Of a stretch of 64,000 nt of DNA, positions 35,726 through 43,108 are shown piece by piece. The notes under the pieces were generated by a model. The model was not told where the DNA came from. It saw nothing but the letters and a program-made list of their open reading frames with translations, and did no database searches. Numbering within the stretch: position 1 is the stretch's first letter; each line of letters starts with the position of its first letter. The DNA is taken from positions 62,001 through 126,000 of the forward strand of contig CARTDA010000001.1 in assembly GCA_949066965.1 (NCBI GenBank). Reading direction: 5' to 3'. The position numbers and the translations under genes are program-made. Origin of the DNA: COE1 sp949066965. Lineage in GTDB: Bacteria > Bacillota > Clostridia > Lachnospirales > Lachnospiraceae.

Positions 35726-36667
35726 TCAGAGCTTGGGACACCGCACTGTCTCAGCCAGTCTGCTGACTGCCGCCGTCACAGTGACGCCCTCCGCGCGGGA
35801 GCGCGCACTTAGTCGGACACGGTGGCAGAGCACATCGCAGAGGACGCTCTGCACATCCTTTGCCGTCACAAAATCGCGCCCTGCAAGCATCGCCATTGCG
35901 CGCGACATGCGCAACAGCGCGATTCCTCCGCGTGGGCTTGCACCTAATGCAAAAAGCGGATTGTCCCGCGTTTCCTCCACCAGATTTACGATATACTCAT
36001 AAATGGAATCCTCGACAAAAATGGCCTCCGTCTGTGTCTGGACTGTCTTTAGTTCTTCAAGGGAGAGCACTGCAGATATGTCAGAGAGCCGGTTCCAGAC
36101 TTCGCCTTTTAGTAAGGCAACTGCATCTTCGTGTTTGGGGTAGCCCATGGACAGGCAGACCAGGAAGCGGTCAAGCTGTGATTCCGGCAGCAGCTGTGTG
36201 CCTGATGAGCCAGCCGGGTTTTCCGTCGCAATGACGATAAAGGGGTCTGGGAGCCCGCGTGTCTCGCCCTCGATGCTCACCTGCCGCTCCTCCATGACCT
36301 CGAGGAGTGCGGACTGCGTCTTGGGGGAGGTTCTGTTAATCTCGTCGGCGAGAAGCAGGTTGCAGAATACCGCGCCCTTCTGAAATTCGAAAGCGCCCTT
36401 CTGGCTGTGGTACATTGAGAACCCAAGAAGATCGCTTGGCAGGACATCCGGCGTGAACTGCACTCGTCTGTAGTCGAGCGAGAGCACCCGCGCAAACGTT
36501 GTTGCAAGTGTCGTCTTTCCGACCCCTGGAATATCCTCCATCAGAATATGACCGCCGCCGATAATCGCGGCGAGCACCTTCTGCACGATTTCTTCCTTTC
36601 CTTTGATAATGCTGTTCACAGCCTGCTGCACCTCCGCCAGCAGGGTGCCTGTATTCTTTTGCATCAT
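35726..36667 (-). CDS. MoxR-family AAA ATPase
   Basis: A 313-residue AAA+ ATPase. Walker A is DIPGVGKTTLATTFARVL, followed by the MoxR signature YRRVQFTPDVLPSDLLGFSM and Walker B LLLADEINRTSPKTQSALLE, with sensor 1 in VIATENPAG. The lid domain ends ARSRAEGVTVTAAVSRLAE. MoxR proteins act as chaperone-like ATPases on partner membrane or vWA proteins; here the partners are the DUF58 and transglutaminase genes directly downstream. Two adjacent ATGs (36667, 36664) follow GAGGA; the first is chosen. No convincing -35/-10 pair was found in 36668-36788. Confidence 0.93.
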   Translation of the reverse strand: MMQKNTGTLLAEVQQAVNSIIKGKEEIVQKVLAAIIGGGHILMEDIPGVGKTTLATTFARVLSLDYRRVQFTPDVLPSDLLGFSMYHSQKGAFEFQKGAVFCNLLLADEINRTSPKTQSALLEVMEERQVSIEGETRGLPDPFIVIATENPAGSSGTQLLPESQLDRFLVCLSMGYPKHEDAVALLKGEVWNRLSDISAVLSLEELKTVQTQTEAIFVEDSIYEYIVNLVEETRDNPLFALGASPRGGIALLRMSRAMAMLAGRDFVTAKDVQSVLCDVLCHRVRLSARSRAEGVTVTAAVSRLAETVRCPKL

Positions 36668-36788
36668 ATTGATTCCTCATTTTCTATTTTTAATATTTGT
36701 CAGAGCCTTTGAGGCTGGTTGCTTCTATCGCATTAGTATTTCCATATATTCCCGGTTCATACAGCAAATCGGACTGGTTTGCTGCTGT

Positions 36789-36915
36789 TATACTGGCGGT
36801 CGAAAAGACTGACCGCTCAGTATAATTTGATGCGCACAACCGCATAAGGAAATATGCCGCTTTGCGGCTGCGGTTGGCGCGATACTCACGGCAGATTTCA
36901 TCTGTCGTGAGTATA
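36789..36915. repeat. Three-hairpin palindromic element, copy B
   Basis: About 127 bp bounded by TATACT and AGTATA. Hairpin 1: TATACTGGCGGTC/GACCGCTCAGTATA (one bulge, 36789-36801/36811-36824). Core: AACCGCA/TGCGGTT (36838-36844/36869-36875) topped by GCCGC-TTT-GCGGC. Hairpin 3: TACTCACGGCAGAT/ATCTGTCGTGAGTA (36883-36896/36900-36913). It shares TATAATT, GATGC, ACCGCATAAGGAAAT, CGCTTTGCG, TGCGGT and GGCGC with 9068-9192. The TGA stop and last few codons of the LacI gene lie in hairpin 3. An extra CAGCAAA/TTTGCTG stem sits just outside at about 36762-36784. Confidence 0.72.
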
Positions 36916-37941
36916 TTTGTTTTTTGGCGTACTGCAATGCGGTATGATGATGGACGGCTTGATAAACGTCAGCTCATGCGGCGATTCCGGATGCTCGGAG
37001 CGGAACAGCATCTGGAGTGCTAGCCGTTTGCCGAGCAGTCCGGTCGGGACGTTTGCCGTGGTGATGCGGCCCGCGACATTCGCATATTCGCCAGTGTTGT
37101 CAAATCCTGTGAGCACGACAGGATGCGCTCCGCGCTCCGGGTTGTTGTCGATGTAGGACTGTACGAAGTTTGCGACAAAATCACTGGCACAGACAAAGGC
37201 AGTCGGCCAGTGCTTGAGTTGATTTAAAAATGAATATAATTCCTTTTCATAGGAAAAAATATCAATGCGTCCTGTGAGACAATATTCCGAGCGGACGACA
37301 AGTCCCTGCTTTTCCATGCAGTCACAGTAACCACGGTAGCGCTCGAGATTGGTCAGGGCGTAATTGATGTCGCCGAGGAAGCCAATCTCGGTATGCCCGT
37401 TCTGTATCAGGGTGTTCGTGATTTCGAACTCCGTGCGGAATCCTTCGATTAAGAGCAAATCGCCGTTCAGCTCACGGTCGGACAGGGAGGGGACTGTGTC
37501 GAGAAATACTTTGGGCACCGAAAGCTCGTTGACCATGCCAAGGATGTCCGGATCGTAGACATTCAGCACGACAACACCATCCACGCTGCCGTTTTGGAGA
37601 ATGGCAGGCAGATGAAAGGATTTCGTGTACACAGACGGAACATAGGTATAGAGCAGGTTTACTTTATAATAGGAAAGCTCCTGTGCCATGCGATGAATAA
37701 TGTTTGTCCAGAACAGTGCTGAGTCCGGTCTGGAGACAATCAGTGAGACAGTGCGCTGTTCCTCAAGCGGCTGTTCCAGTATTTGATAGGGAAGCTTGGC
37801 ATATCCAAGCTCGCGCGCCTTCTCAAAAATCTGTTCCCGCAGGGAATCCGACACACCTGTCTGGTTGTTAAATGCCTTGCTGACAGTGACTCTGGATATA
37901 TTGAGGGCATCTGCGATATCCTTCATCGTAACTTTTTCCAT
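36898..37941 (-). CDS. LacI-family transcriptional repressor of the N-glycan/mannoside locus
   Basis: A 347-residue regulator. The N-terminal HTH is MKDIADALNISRVTVSKAFN followed by NQTGVSDSLREQIFEKARE and the hinge; the remainder is a periplasmic-binding-protein-like sensor domain (LYTYVPSVYTKSFH, GFLGDINYALTNLERYRGY, VLTGFDNTGEYANVAGRITT). It is divergent from the importer and glycosidase genes, which it should repress until a sugar binds. A 19-bp perfect palindrome over the importer promoter at 38408-38426 is the best operator candidate. Its own promoter is at 38018-38046. GAAAGAGAGA precedes the ATG. Its final residues (YTHDR) come from the third hairpin of the dispersed element at 36789-36915. 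Confidence 0.92.
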   Translation of the reverse strand: MEKVTMKDIADALNISRVTVSKAFNNQTGVSDSLREQIFEKARELGYAKLPYQILEQPLEEQRTVSLIVSRPDSALFWTNIIHRMAQELSYYKVNLLYTYVPSVYTKSFHLPAILQNGSVDGVVVLNVYDPDILGMVNELSVPKVFLDTVPSLSDRELNGDLLLIEGFRTEFEITNTLIQNGHTEIGFLGDINYALTNLERYRGYCDCMEKQGLVVRSEYCLTGRIDIFSYEKELYSFLNQLKHWPTAFVCASDFVANFVQSYIDNNPERGAHPVVLTGFDNTGEYANVAGRITTANVPTGLLGKRLALQMLFRSEHPESPHELTFIKPSIIIPHCSTPKNKYTHDR

Positions 37942-38017
37942 AAAATAGAATCTCTCTTTCCATCAATTGACGCAGACAACCGCCTGCGTAGCAGATTAGT
38001 ACGTTTATTTGGTTCTT

Positions 38018-38046
38018 ATTATAGCACAGGCAAATGCAAAAGACAA
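38018..38046 (-). promoter_or_regulatory. Sigma-A promoter of the LacI-family regulator
   Basis: On the minus strand: -35 TTGTCT (38046-38041), 17-nt spacer, perfect -10 TATAAT (38023-38018). The leader to the ATG at 37941 includes a stretch (about 37966-38003, TTGACGCAGACAACCGC) that looks like a decayed copy of the three-hairpin core. Confidence 0.72.
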
Positions 38047-38387
38047 TAAATTAGTTTACAAATGTTAATTATAATAAATGAACTATTTTTTTGCCGGTTT
38101 GAATATAATGTAAATATATTTTGATGGTTCAAACAGGATTAAAACGCATATAATAGCACTACATATATGTAAAATTATACAGTAGTGTTGCCAGAGACAG
38201 AAAGAAATAGATACGTCATTGCTAAAAAGCAGGAAACCCCTGTAGACTTAACTTTTTTAATGAAAAATGTTAATAAATGTAATGATAGAGTATGCATAAT
38301 AAAATAACAAAGAAAAAGAAAAATAGGGCAATAATACTAAAATGCACATAATTTTGTTAGATATAATAATGAAATTGCTAAAAAATG
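38047..38387. other. AT-rich intergenic region between LacI regulator and importer
   Basis: About 340 bp with no ORF of interest. It holds two lone TGTTAAT half-sites (38063-38069 and 38268-38274), identical to each arm of the operator at 38408, and a separate dyad GTTTGAA/TTCAAAC (38097-38103/38128-38134) that encloses a TATAAT. These could be auxiliary regulator sites; no clear second promoter pair was found. Confidence 0.4.
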
Positions 38388-38426
38388 TTGACGCAATAAT
38401 TTATAAATGTTAATATAACATTAACA
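38388..38426 (+). promoter_or_regulatory. Importer promoter with overlapping LacI-type operator
   Basis: -35 TTGACG (38388-38393), 17-nt spacer, -10-like TAATAT (38411-38416). The perfect palindrome TGTTAAT-ATAAC-ATTAACA (38408-38426) covers the -10 and start region, the classical position for repression. It ends 16 bp before AAGGAGG of the first permease gene. The operator assignment is inferred from symmetry and from the divergent LacI gene. Confidence 0.65.
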
Positions 38427-38452
38427 AAAATAAATAAAAGGAGGTAAAGCAA

Positions 38453-39436
38453 ATGGGTATTCACAAATCGACTGACGGAGGGAGGATTCGCCACGGCAAA
38501 CCCTGGTGGAAACGATGGTCACGCGATGACACGGAGCTGTTTGTGCTGTCACTGCCGACCCTGCTGTGGTTCTTGATTTTCACGTATCTGCCGATGTTCG
38601 GCATCATCATCGCGTTTAAGAATTACAGGCTTCAGCCGGGCGGACATGGTTTTATCTACAACCTGCTGCACAGTGAATGGGCGGGATTTGGAAATTTCAA
38701 ATATTTCTTTACATCCAATTCATTTACCATGCTTTTGCGCAATACCATTCTCTACAACATCGCGTTCATCATTATCAGTGCGAGTGTTGCGGTAGGAGGA
38801 GCGCTGATGCTCAGCAGTATGCGCAACAAGAGAGGGTCGAAGGTATACCAGACCATGATGTTTCTTCCCTACTTTATGTCATGGGTTGTGGTCAGCTATT
38901 TCGTCTATGCGCTGCTGACACCCGAGCGCGGTTACATCAACGGCATCATTACCGCACTGGGCGGCGAGCGCATCATGTGGTACCAGGAGAACAAGTACTG
39001 GCCGTTCATTATCGTGTTCCTGAATACATGGAAGGGCATGGGCTATGGAATGGTCATCTACCTGGCGAGCATTACGGGAATTGATCCGTCACTCTACGAG
39101 GCGGCAGTCATGGATGGCGCGACCAAGGCACAGCAGGCAAGGCACATCACGCTTCCGGCGATTAAGCCCGTTTTTGTCATGATGCTCATTCTGGACTGCG
39201 GCAAAATCTTTAACTCGGATTTCGGTCTGTTTTTTCAGGTCACAGGACAGCTGCCTGCATCACTGTATACGACGGCATCGACATTCGATACGTACATCTA
39301 CATGGCAATACAGTCCACGGCACCGATCGGGCAGACGGCAGCGGCATCATTTTTCCAGGCAATCTGTAGCTGCGGGACGATTCTGCTGGCAAACTGGGTA
39401 GTGAGCAAGATTGACAATGAGAACAGGATTATATAG
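38453..39436 (+). CDS. LplB-type sugar ABC transporter permease
   Basis: A 327-residue membrane protein with about six helices. A cytoplasmic N-terminus leads into LFVLSLPTLLWFLIFTYLPM, then FGIIIAFKNYRL, the usual LplB opening. The EAA loop is YEAAVMDGATKAQQARHITL, followed by PAIKPVFVMMLILDCGKIFN and SDFGLFFQVTG. LplB/YtcP/LplA-type importers carry oligosaccharides and, like this one, lack a dedicated ATPase gene. AAGGAGG precedes the ATG. It is the first gene under the LacI-controlled promoter; N-glycan-derived oligosaccharides are the likely cargo from context. Confidence 0.92.
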   Translation: MGIHKSTDGGRIRHGKPWWKRWSRDDTELFVLSLPTLLWFLIFTYLPMFGIIIAFKNYRLQPGGHGFIYNLLHSEWAGFGNFKYFFTSNSFTMLLRNTILYNIAFIIISASVAVGGALMLSSMRNKRGSKVYQTMMFLPYFMSWVVVSYFVYALLTPERGYINGIITALGGERIMWYQENKYWPFIIVFLNTWKGMGYGMVIYLASITGIDPSLYEAAVMDGATKAQQARHITLPAIKPVFVMMLILDCGKIFNSDFGLFFQVTGQLPASLYTTASTFDTYIYMAIQSTAPIGQTAAASFFQAICSCGTILLANWVVSKIDNENRII

Positions 39437-39451
39437 AAGGAGGTGTGTCAC

Positions 39452-40369
39452 GTGGCAAAACAGGATAAAAGCGGACAGTCCTTGAACCAGATTAAGACAT
39501 CGACCAACATTGTGTTCAACATCGTGTTTCTGATACTGGCAGTTATGTGCGTGATTCCGCTGTTGTTTGTTTTTTCGATATCCATTACGGACGAGGAGGC
39601 AATCCGCCAGAATGGATATCAGCTGATTCCGCAGGCGCTGTCAGGTGCAGCATATGAATTTCTGTGGAATGAGCGCCTGACAATCCTGCGCGCGGCATTT
39701 ATGTCCGTGCTGGTGACAGTTGTCGGCACAGTTATTTCCATCGCGCTCAACACATCGATGGGATATGTGGTTTCGAGGAGAAACTTCAAATTAAAGAAAC
39801 TTTATACATGGCTGATTTTTATTCCGATGGTATTCAACGGCGGAATGCTGGCAAGCTATGTGGTCGTAAGCAATATTCTGGGCTTAAACAACAGCATCTG
39901 GGCGCTGATTCTGCCCCTTGCGTGCTCGGCGTTCAGCGTGACCATCTGCCGTACATTCTTCCGGACAACTGTTCCGGATTCCATCATTGAGTCGGCAAAG
40001 ATTGACGGTGCGGGTCAGTTCCGCATCTGGTCACAGATTGTACTTCCGATTTCCAAGCCCGTCATGGCGACCATTGGTATGTTTGCGGCATTTGGCTACT
40101 GGAATGACTGGTTTCAGGCATCCCTGTACATTCAGGACACCAAGCTTCAGACCTTGCAGTCCCTGTTAAACCAGATGCAGAAAAATATCGAGTATATCGC
40201 AAACAATCCCTATGGGGGACTTTCCATGCAGGAATACAAGCTGTCGATGCCGACAGAGAGTGTCCGCATGGCAATTGCAATCGTCATTATTGTACCAATT
40301 GCATGTACTTATCCGTTCTTCCAGAAGTACTTTATCTCTGGGCTGACAATCGGTTCTGTTAAGGAATAA
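39452..40369 (+). CDS. YtcP-type sugar ABC transporter permease
   Basis: A 305-residue second permease of the importer. The first helix is NIVFLILAVMCVIPLLF-like; an external loop TDEEAIRQNGYQLIPQALSG is typical of YtcP proteins. The EAA-like loop IIESAKIDGAGQFRIWSQIV is followed by LPISKPVMATIGMFAAFGYW. The GTG at 39452 is chosen because GAAGGAGG lies 9 nt upstream; an earlier in-frame GTG at 39443 overlaps that ribosome site. It ends in KYFISGLTIGSVKE, a common C-terminus of this group, 26 bp before the binding-protein gene. Confidence 0.92.
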   Translation: MAKQDKSGQSLNQIKTSTNIVFNIVFLILAVMCVIPLLFVFSISITDEEAIRQNGYQLIPQALSGAAYEFLWNERLTILRAAFMSVLVTVVGTVISIALNTSMGYVVSRRNFKLKKLYTWLIFIPMVFNGGMLASYVVVSNILGLNNSIWALILPLACSAFSVTICRTFFRTTVPDSIIESAKIDGAGQFRIWSQIVLPISKPVMATIGMFAAFGYWNDWFQASLYIQDTKLQTLQSLLNQMQKNIEYIANNPYGGLSMQEYKLSMPTESVRMAIAIVIIVPIACTYPFFQKYFISGLTIGSVKE

Positions 40370-40395
40370 AATATGAAGAAATAGGAGGATTTATT

Positions 40396-41913
40396 ATGAG
40401 GTTAAAAAAGTATAGGAAAGTGTTGGCAGCAGGTCTTGCGGCAGTGATGACGATGGGAATGCTCACTGGCTGCGGTGGCGGAGGCGGAAACAACGCCGGA
40501 AATGGCGGCGGCGGACAGTCGGCATCCTCCGGCAGCCAGGGAAGCTCCTCGTCGGAGGATGCGGGCAGCGGAGAAATCGTTCCGCTGAAATGGGTGACAA
40601 TCGGAAACGGTATGCCCTCCAACTATGACTCATGGATTGCAAAGGTCAACGAATACATTGGCGACAAGGTGGGCGTCAGCCTTGACATGGAAGTAATCCC
40701 CTGGGGAGACTGGGACAAACGCCGCAATATCATTGTCAGCACCAATGAGCCCTATGACATTATCTTTGGAAACGGAAACAACTATATTGCCGACATTAAC
40801 CTTGGCGCATACTATGACATCACGGATATGATTGACGCCAACATGCCGGGCTTAAAGCAGCTGATGCCGGACAAATACTGGGACGGTGTCAAGGTGAAGG
40901 ACAGGATTTATGGCGTGCCGACCTACAAGGACAGCTCAATTTCCAACTATGCTGTCTGGGATAAGGAGCTGGTTGACGAGTACAATTTGGACATTGCGTC
41001 CCTGACGGAAATTGAGTCGCTGACCGATATTTTTACGACATTGAAGGCAGACAAAAACGACTATCCGGTCTACACGAAAAATGACGGCGTTTACTATATA
41101 TTTGACGTATATGACCAGATTGGCGCCGGCACACAGATTCTCGGCGTGCGCTATGACGACGCGGATGCGCGCGTGTGCTTTACACTGGAAGAGCCGGATA
41201 TCTACTCCGCACTGGAAACACTGCATGACTGGTATCAGAAAGGCATTATCAATCCCGATGCGGCAACATTGTCCGAAGCGCGTGTCTACAATATGTGGCG
41301 CGTGGCACAGGGCTGGGAGAGCGCAGGCATTACCTCATGGGGGCCTCAGATGGGCAAGGAAGTTGCCGTTCAGAAGGTCGGTGACACGATTCTCTCCAAT
41401 GAGACCGTGCGCGGTTCCCTGAACATGGTTTCCATCAACACAAAGTACCCTGAGAAATGTCTGCAGCTCCTTGACTTAATCAACACGGACACCAAGCTGC
41501 GCGACATGTTCTACTATGGTGAGGAAGGCGTAAACTTTGAGTACACAGCGGATGGCAAGGCGCACAAAATCAACAACGACTGGGCAATGGCAGGTTATAC
41601 ACAGGCATCTTATTTCACCGTGACACAGGTTGACACGGACGAGTATGACCAGTGGGGTGAGATTAAGGAATTAAATGAGCAGGCGGTTTCCTCTGTCATG
41701 CTTGGATTTACTTTTGACACGGCAGAAGTATCAGACAAACTTGCAAACTGCCGCGAAATCTGGATGCGCTACCGCAGCGAGGTCATGACTGGCGTGCAGG
41801 ATCCGGCAGTGGCGGTGCCAAAGATTAAGGAAGAGCTGATGAAGGCAGGATGGCAGGATGTGATGGATGCAGCACAGAAACAGGTTGACGAGTACATGGC
41901 AGCCAAAAAATAA
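40396..41913 (+). CDS. LplA/LipO-type oligosaccharide-binding lipoprotein
   Basis: A 505-residue extracellular solute-binding protein. The signal peptide ends in lipobox LTGC (Cys26), followed by a Gly/Ser/Asn-rich flexible linker to about residue 60. The mature domain has LKWVTIGNGMPSNYDSWIAK, KRRNIIVSTNEPYDIIFGNG and YGVPTYKDSSISNYAVWDKE, typical of the large family-1 binding proteins paired with LplB/YtcP permeases. AGGAGGA lies upstream of the ATG. It should capture glycans released at the surface by the GH85 enzyme encoded downstream. Confidence 0.92.
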   Translation: MRLKKYRKVLAAGLAAVMTMGMLTGCGGGGGNNAGNGGGGQSASSGSQGSSSSEDAGSGEIVPLKWVTIGNGMPSNYDSWIAKVNEYIGDKVGVSLDMEVIPWGDWDKRRNIIVSTNEPYDIIFGNGNNYIADINLGAYYDITDMIDANMPGLKQLMPDKYWDGVKVKDRIYGVPTYKDSSISNYAVWDKELVDEYNLDIASLTEIESLTDIFTTLKADKNDYPVYTKNDGVYYIFDVYDQIGAGTQILGVRYDDADARVCFTLEEPDIYSALETLHDWYQKGIINPDAATLSEARVYNMWRVAQGWESAGITSWGPQMGKEVAVQKVGDTILSNETVRGSLNMVSINTKYPEKCLQLLDLINTDTKLRDMFYYGEEGVNFEYTADGKAHKINNDWAMAGYTQASYFTVTQVDTDEYDQWGEIKELNEQAVSSVMLGFTFDTAEVSDKLANCREIWMRYRSEVMTGVQDPAVAVPKIKEELMKAGWQDVMDAAQKQVDEYMAAKK

Positions 41914-41939
41914 ACAGGAATGGCAGGTGATAGCAGATT

Positions 41940-42944
41940 ATGACAGAAAAAGCCACAACCAGAATTATCGGAAAGGATTTGCCGAATATCCCATGGCAGG
42001 AACCGGAGGGGACGGAAAAGCTGCCCTTGTGGCGCTATGCGGAAAATCCGATTATCGAACGTTTTGCAACAAAAAATTCCAACAGTATTTTTAACAGTGC
42101 AGTCGTACCTTTTGGGGATGGATTTGCAGGCGTGTTCCGCTGCGACAGCAAGTCGATTAGCATGGACATTTTTACGGGATTCAGCAAGGACGGCATTCAC
42201 TGGGAGATTTCCGACGAGCCGATTGTCTTCCAGGGGGCACACCCCGAGGTGGCGAAACGGGATTTCCGCTACGACCCGCGCGTATGCTTTATCGAGGACC
42301 GGTACTATATTACATGGTGCAACGGCTATCGTGAGTATCCGACCATCGGAGTAGGCTATACCTTTGACTTTCAGGACTTTTACCAGCTGGAAAACGCGTT
42401 CCTGCCATTCAACCGCAATGGCGTGCTGTTTCCGCGCAGAATACAAGGCAACTACTACATGCTCAGCCGCCCGAGCGATAATGGGCACACACCGTTCGGG
42501 GATATTTTCCTGAGCGAAAGCCCTGACTTAAAATACTGGGGCTGCCACCGCTACGTGATGGGAACCATCAAGGGCGATGCCTCGGCATGGCAGTCCACAA
42601 AGATTGGCGCGGGAAGCGTGCCGATTGAGACAAGTGAGGGCTGGCTGCTGATTTACCACGGCGTCATCAATACCTGCAACGGCTTTGTCTACAGGATGGG
42701 CTGTGCGCTGCTGGATTTGGATGAGCCATGGAAAGTGCGAAAGAGAACAAAGAATTATATTTTAGGTCCCCATGAACTGTATGAATGTGTCGGGGATGTG
42801 CCCAATGTGGTATTTCCATGTGCAGCGCTGACGGATGCGGCAACGGGCAGGATTGCAGTCTATTATGGCTGCGCGGACACGGTGACCGGACTTGCATTCA
42901 CGACAGTAGACCGCCTGATGGCGTATATGGATTCAGAAGGCTGA
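41940..42944 (+). CDS. GH130 mannosyl phosphorylase, probably beta-1,4-mannosyl-N-acetylglucosamine phosphorylase
   Basis: A 334-residue five-bladed beta-propeller enzyme without signal peptide. GH130 hallmarks: FNSAVVPFGDGFAGVFR, YDPRVCFIEDRYYITWCNGY with the catalytic Asp112, NRNGVLFPRRIQGNYYMLSR, PSDNGHTPFGDIFLSESPDL, and GAGSVPIETSEGWLLIYHGV. The length and short N-terminus fit subfamily 2, whose characterised members split Man-beta-1,4-GlcNAc with phosphate into mannose-1-phosphate and GlcNAc. Position beside GH38 and GH85 genes supports that substrate over beta-mannan. It conserves energy by skipping one kinase step. A terminator lies directly downstream (42956-43011). Subfamily assignment is from memory of motifs and context. 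Confidence 0.9.
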   Translation: MTEKATTRIIGKDLPNIPWQEPEGTEKLPLWRYAENPIIERFATKNSNSIFNSAVVPFGDGFAGVFRCDSKSISMDIFTGFSKDGIHWEISDEPIVFQGAHPEVAKRDFRYDPRVCFIEDRYYITWCNGYREYPTIGVGYTFDFQDFYQLENAFLPFNRNGVLFPRRIQGNYYMLSRPSDNGHTPFGDIFLSESPDLKYWGCHRYVMGTIKGDASAWQSTKIGAGSVPIETSEGWLLIYHGVINTCNGFVYRMGCALLDLDEPWKVRKRTKNYILGPHELYECVGDVPNVVFPCAALTDAATGRIAVYYGCADTVTGLAFTTVDRLMAYMDSEG

Positions 42945-42955
42945 ACCGGATATAC

Positions 42956-43011
42956 AGGCTGCCGCAAAAATGAAGAGCGATTGCTACAATCTTTTTTGCG
43001 GCAGCCTTTTT
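42956..43011 (+). terminator. Strong hairpin terminator between GH130 and GH38 genes
   Basis: 15-nt arms AGGCTGCCGCAAAAA/TTTTTGCGGCAGCCT (42956-42970/42993-43007) followed by TTTT. It lies inside what looks like one gene cluster, so it should reduce transcription into GH38-GH85-ROK unless those have another promoter. Confidence 0.88.
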
Positions 43012-43022
43012 GGGGGAATTGT

Positions 43023-43095
43023 ATTAGTGTGAAAAATAAATTTTTCACACGCAAATTTGTGCCTGCGGCTCAAAGTTTGCAGGCTGTGAGAAAGG
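43023..43095. repeat. Dispersed palindromic repeat, TGTGAAAAAT family, copy 2
   Basis: The first 29 nt (43023-43051) are identical to 3052-3080 and contain the GTGTGAAAAAT-AA-ATTTTTCACAC hairpin. GCAAATTTGTGC and CTGCG follow, then the stem GCCTGC/GCAGGC (43061-43066/43079-43084). It ends at AGAAAGG, directly before the GH38 gene, so it lies in that gene's leader. Confidence 0.7.
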
Positions 43096-43108
43096 CATGG
43101 TAATTAAA

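Noticed and set aside
38095..38452. CRISPR-like or tandem repeat array in the AT-rich gap
   Set aside because: Repeated short words are scattered half-sites without regular spacing or spacers.
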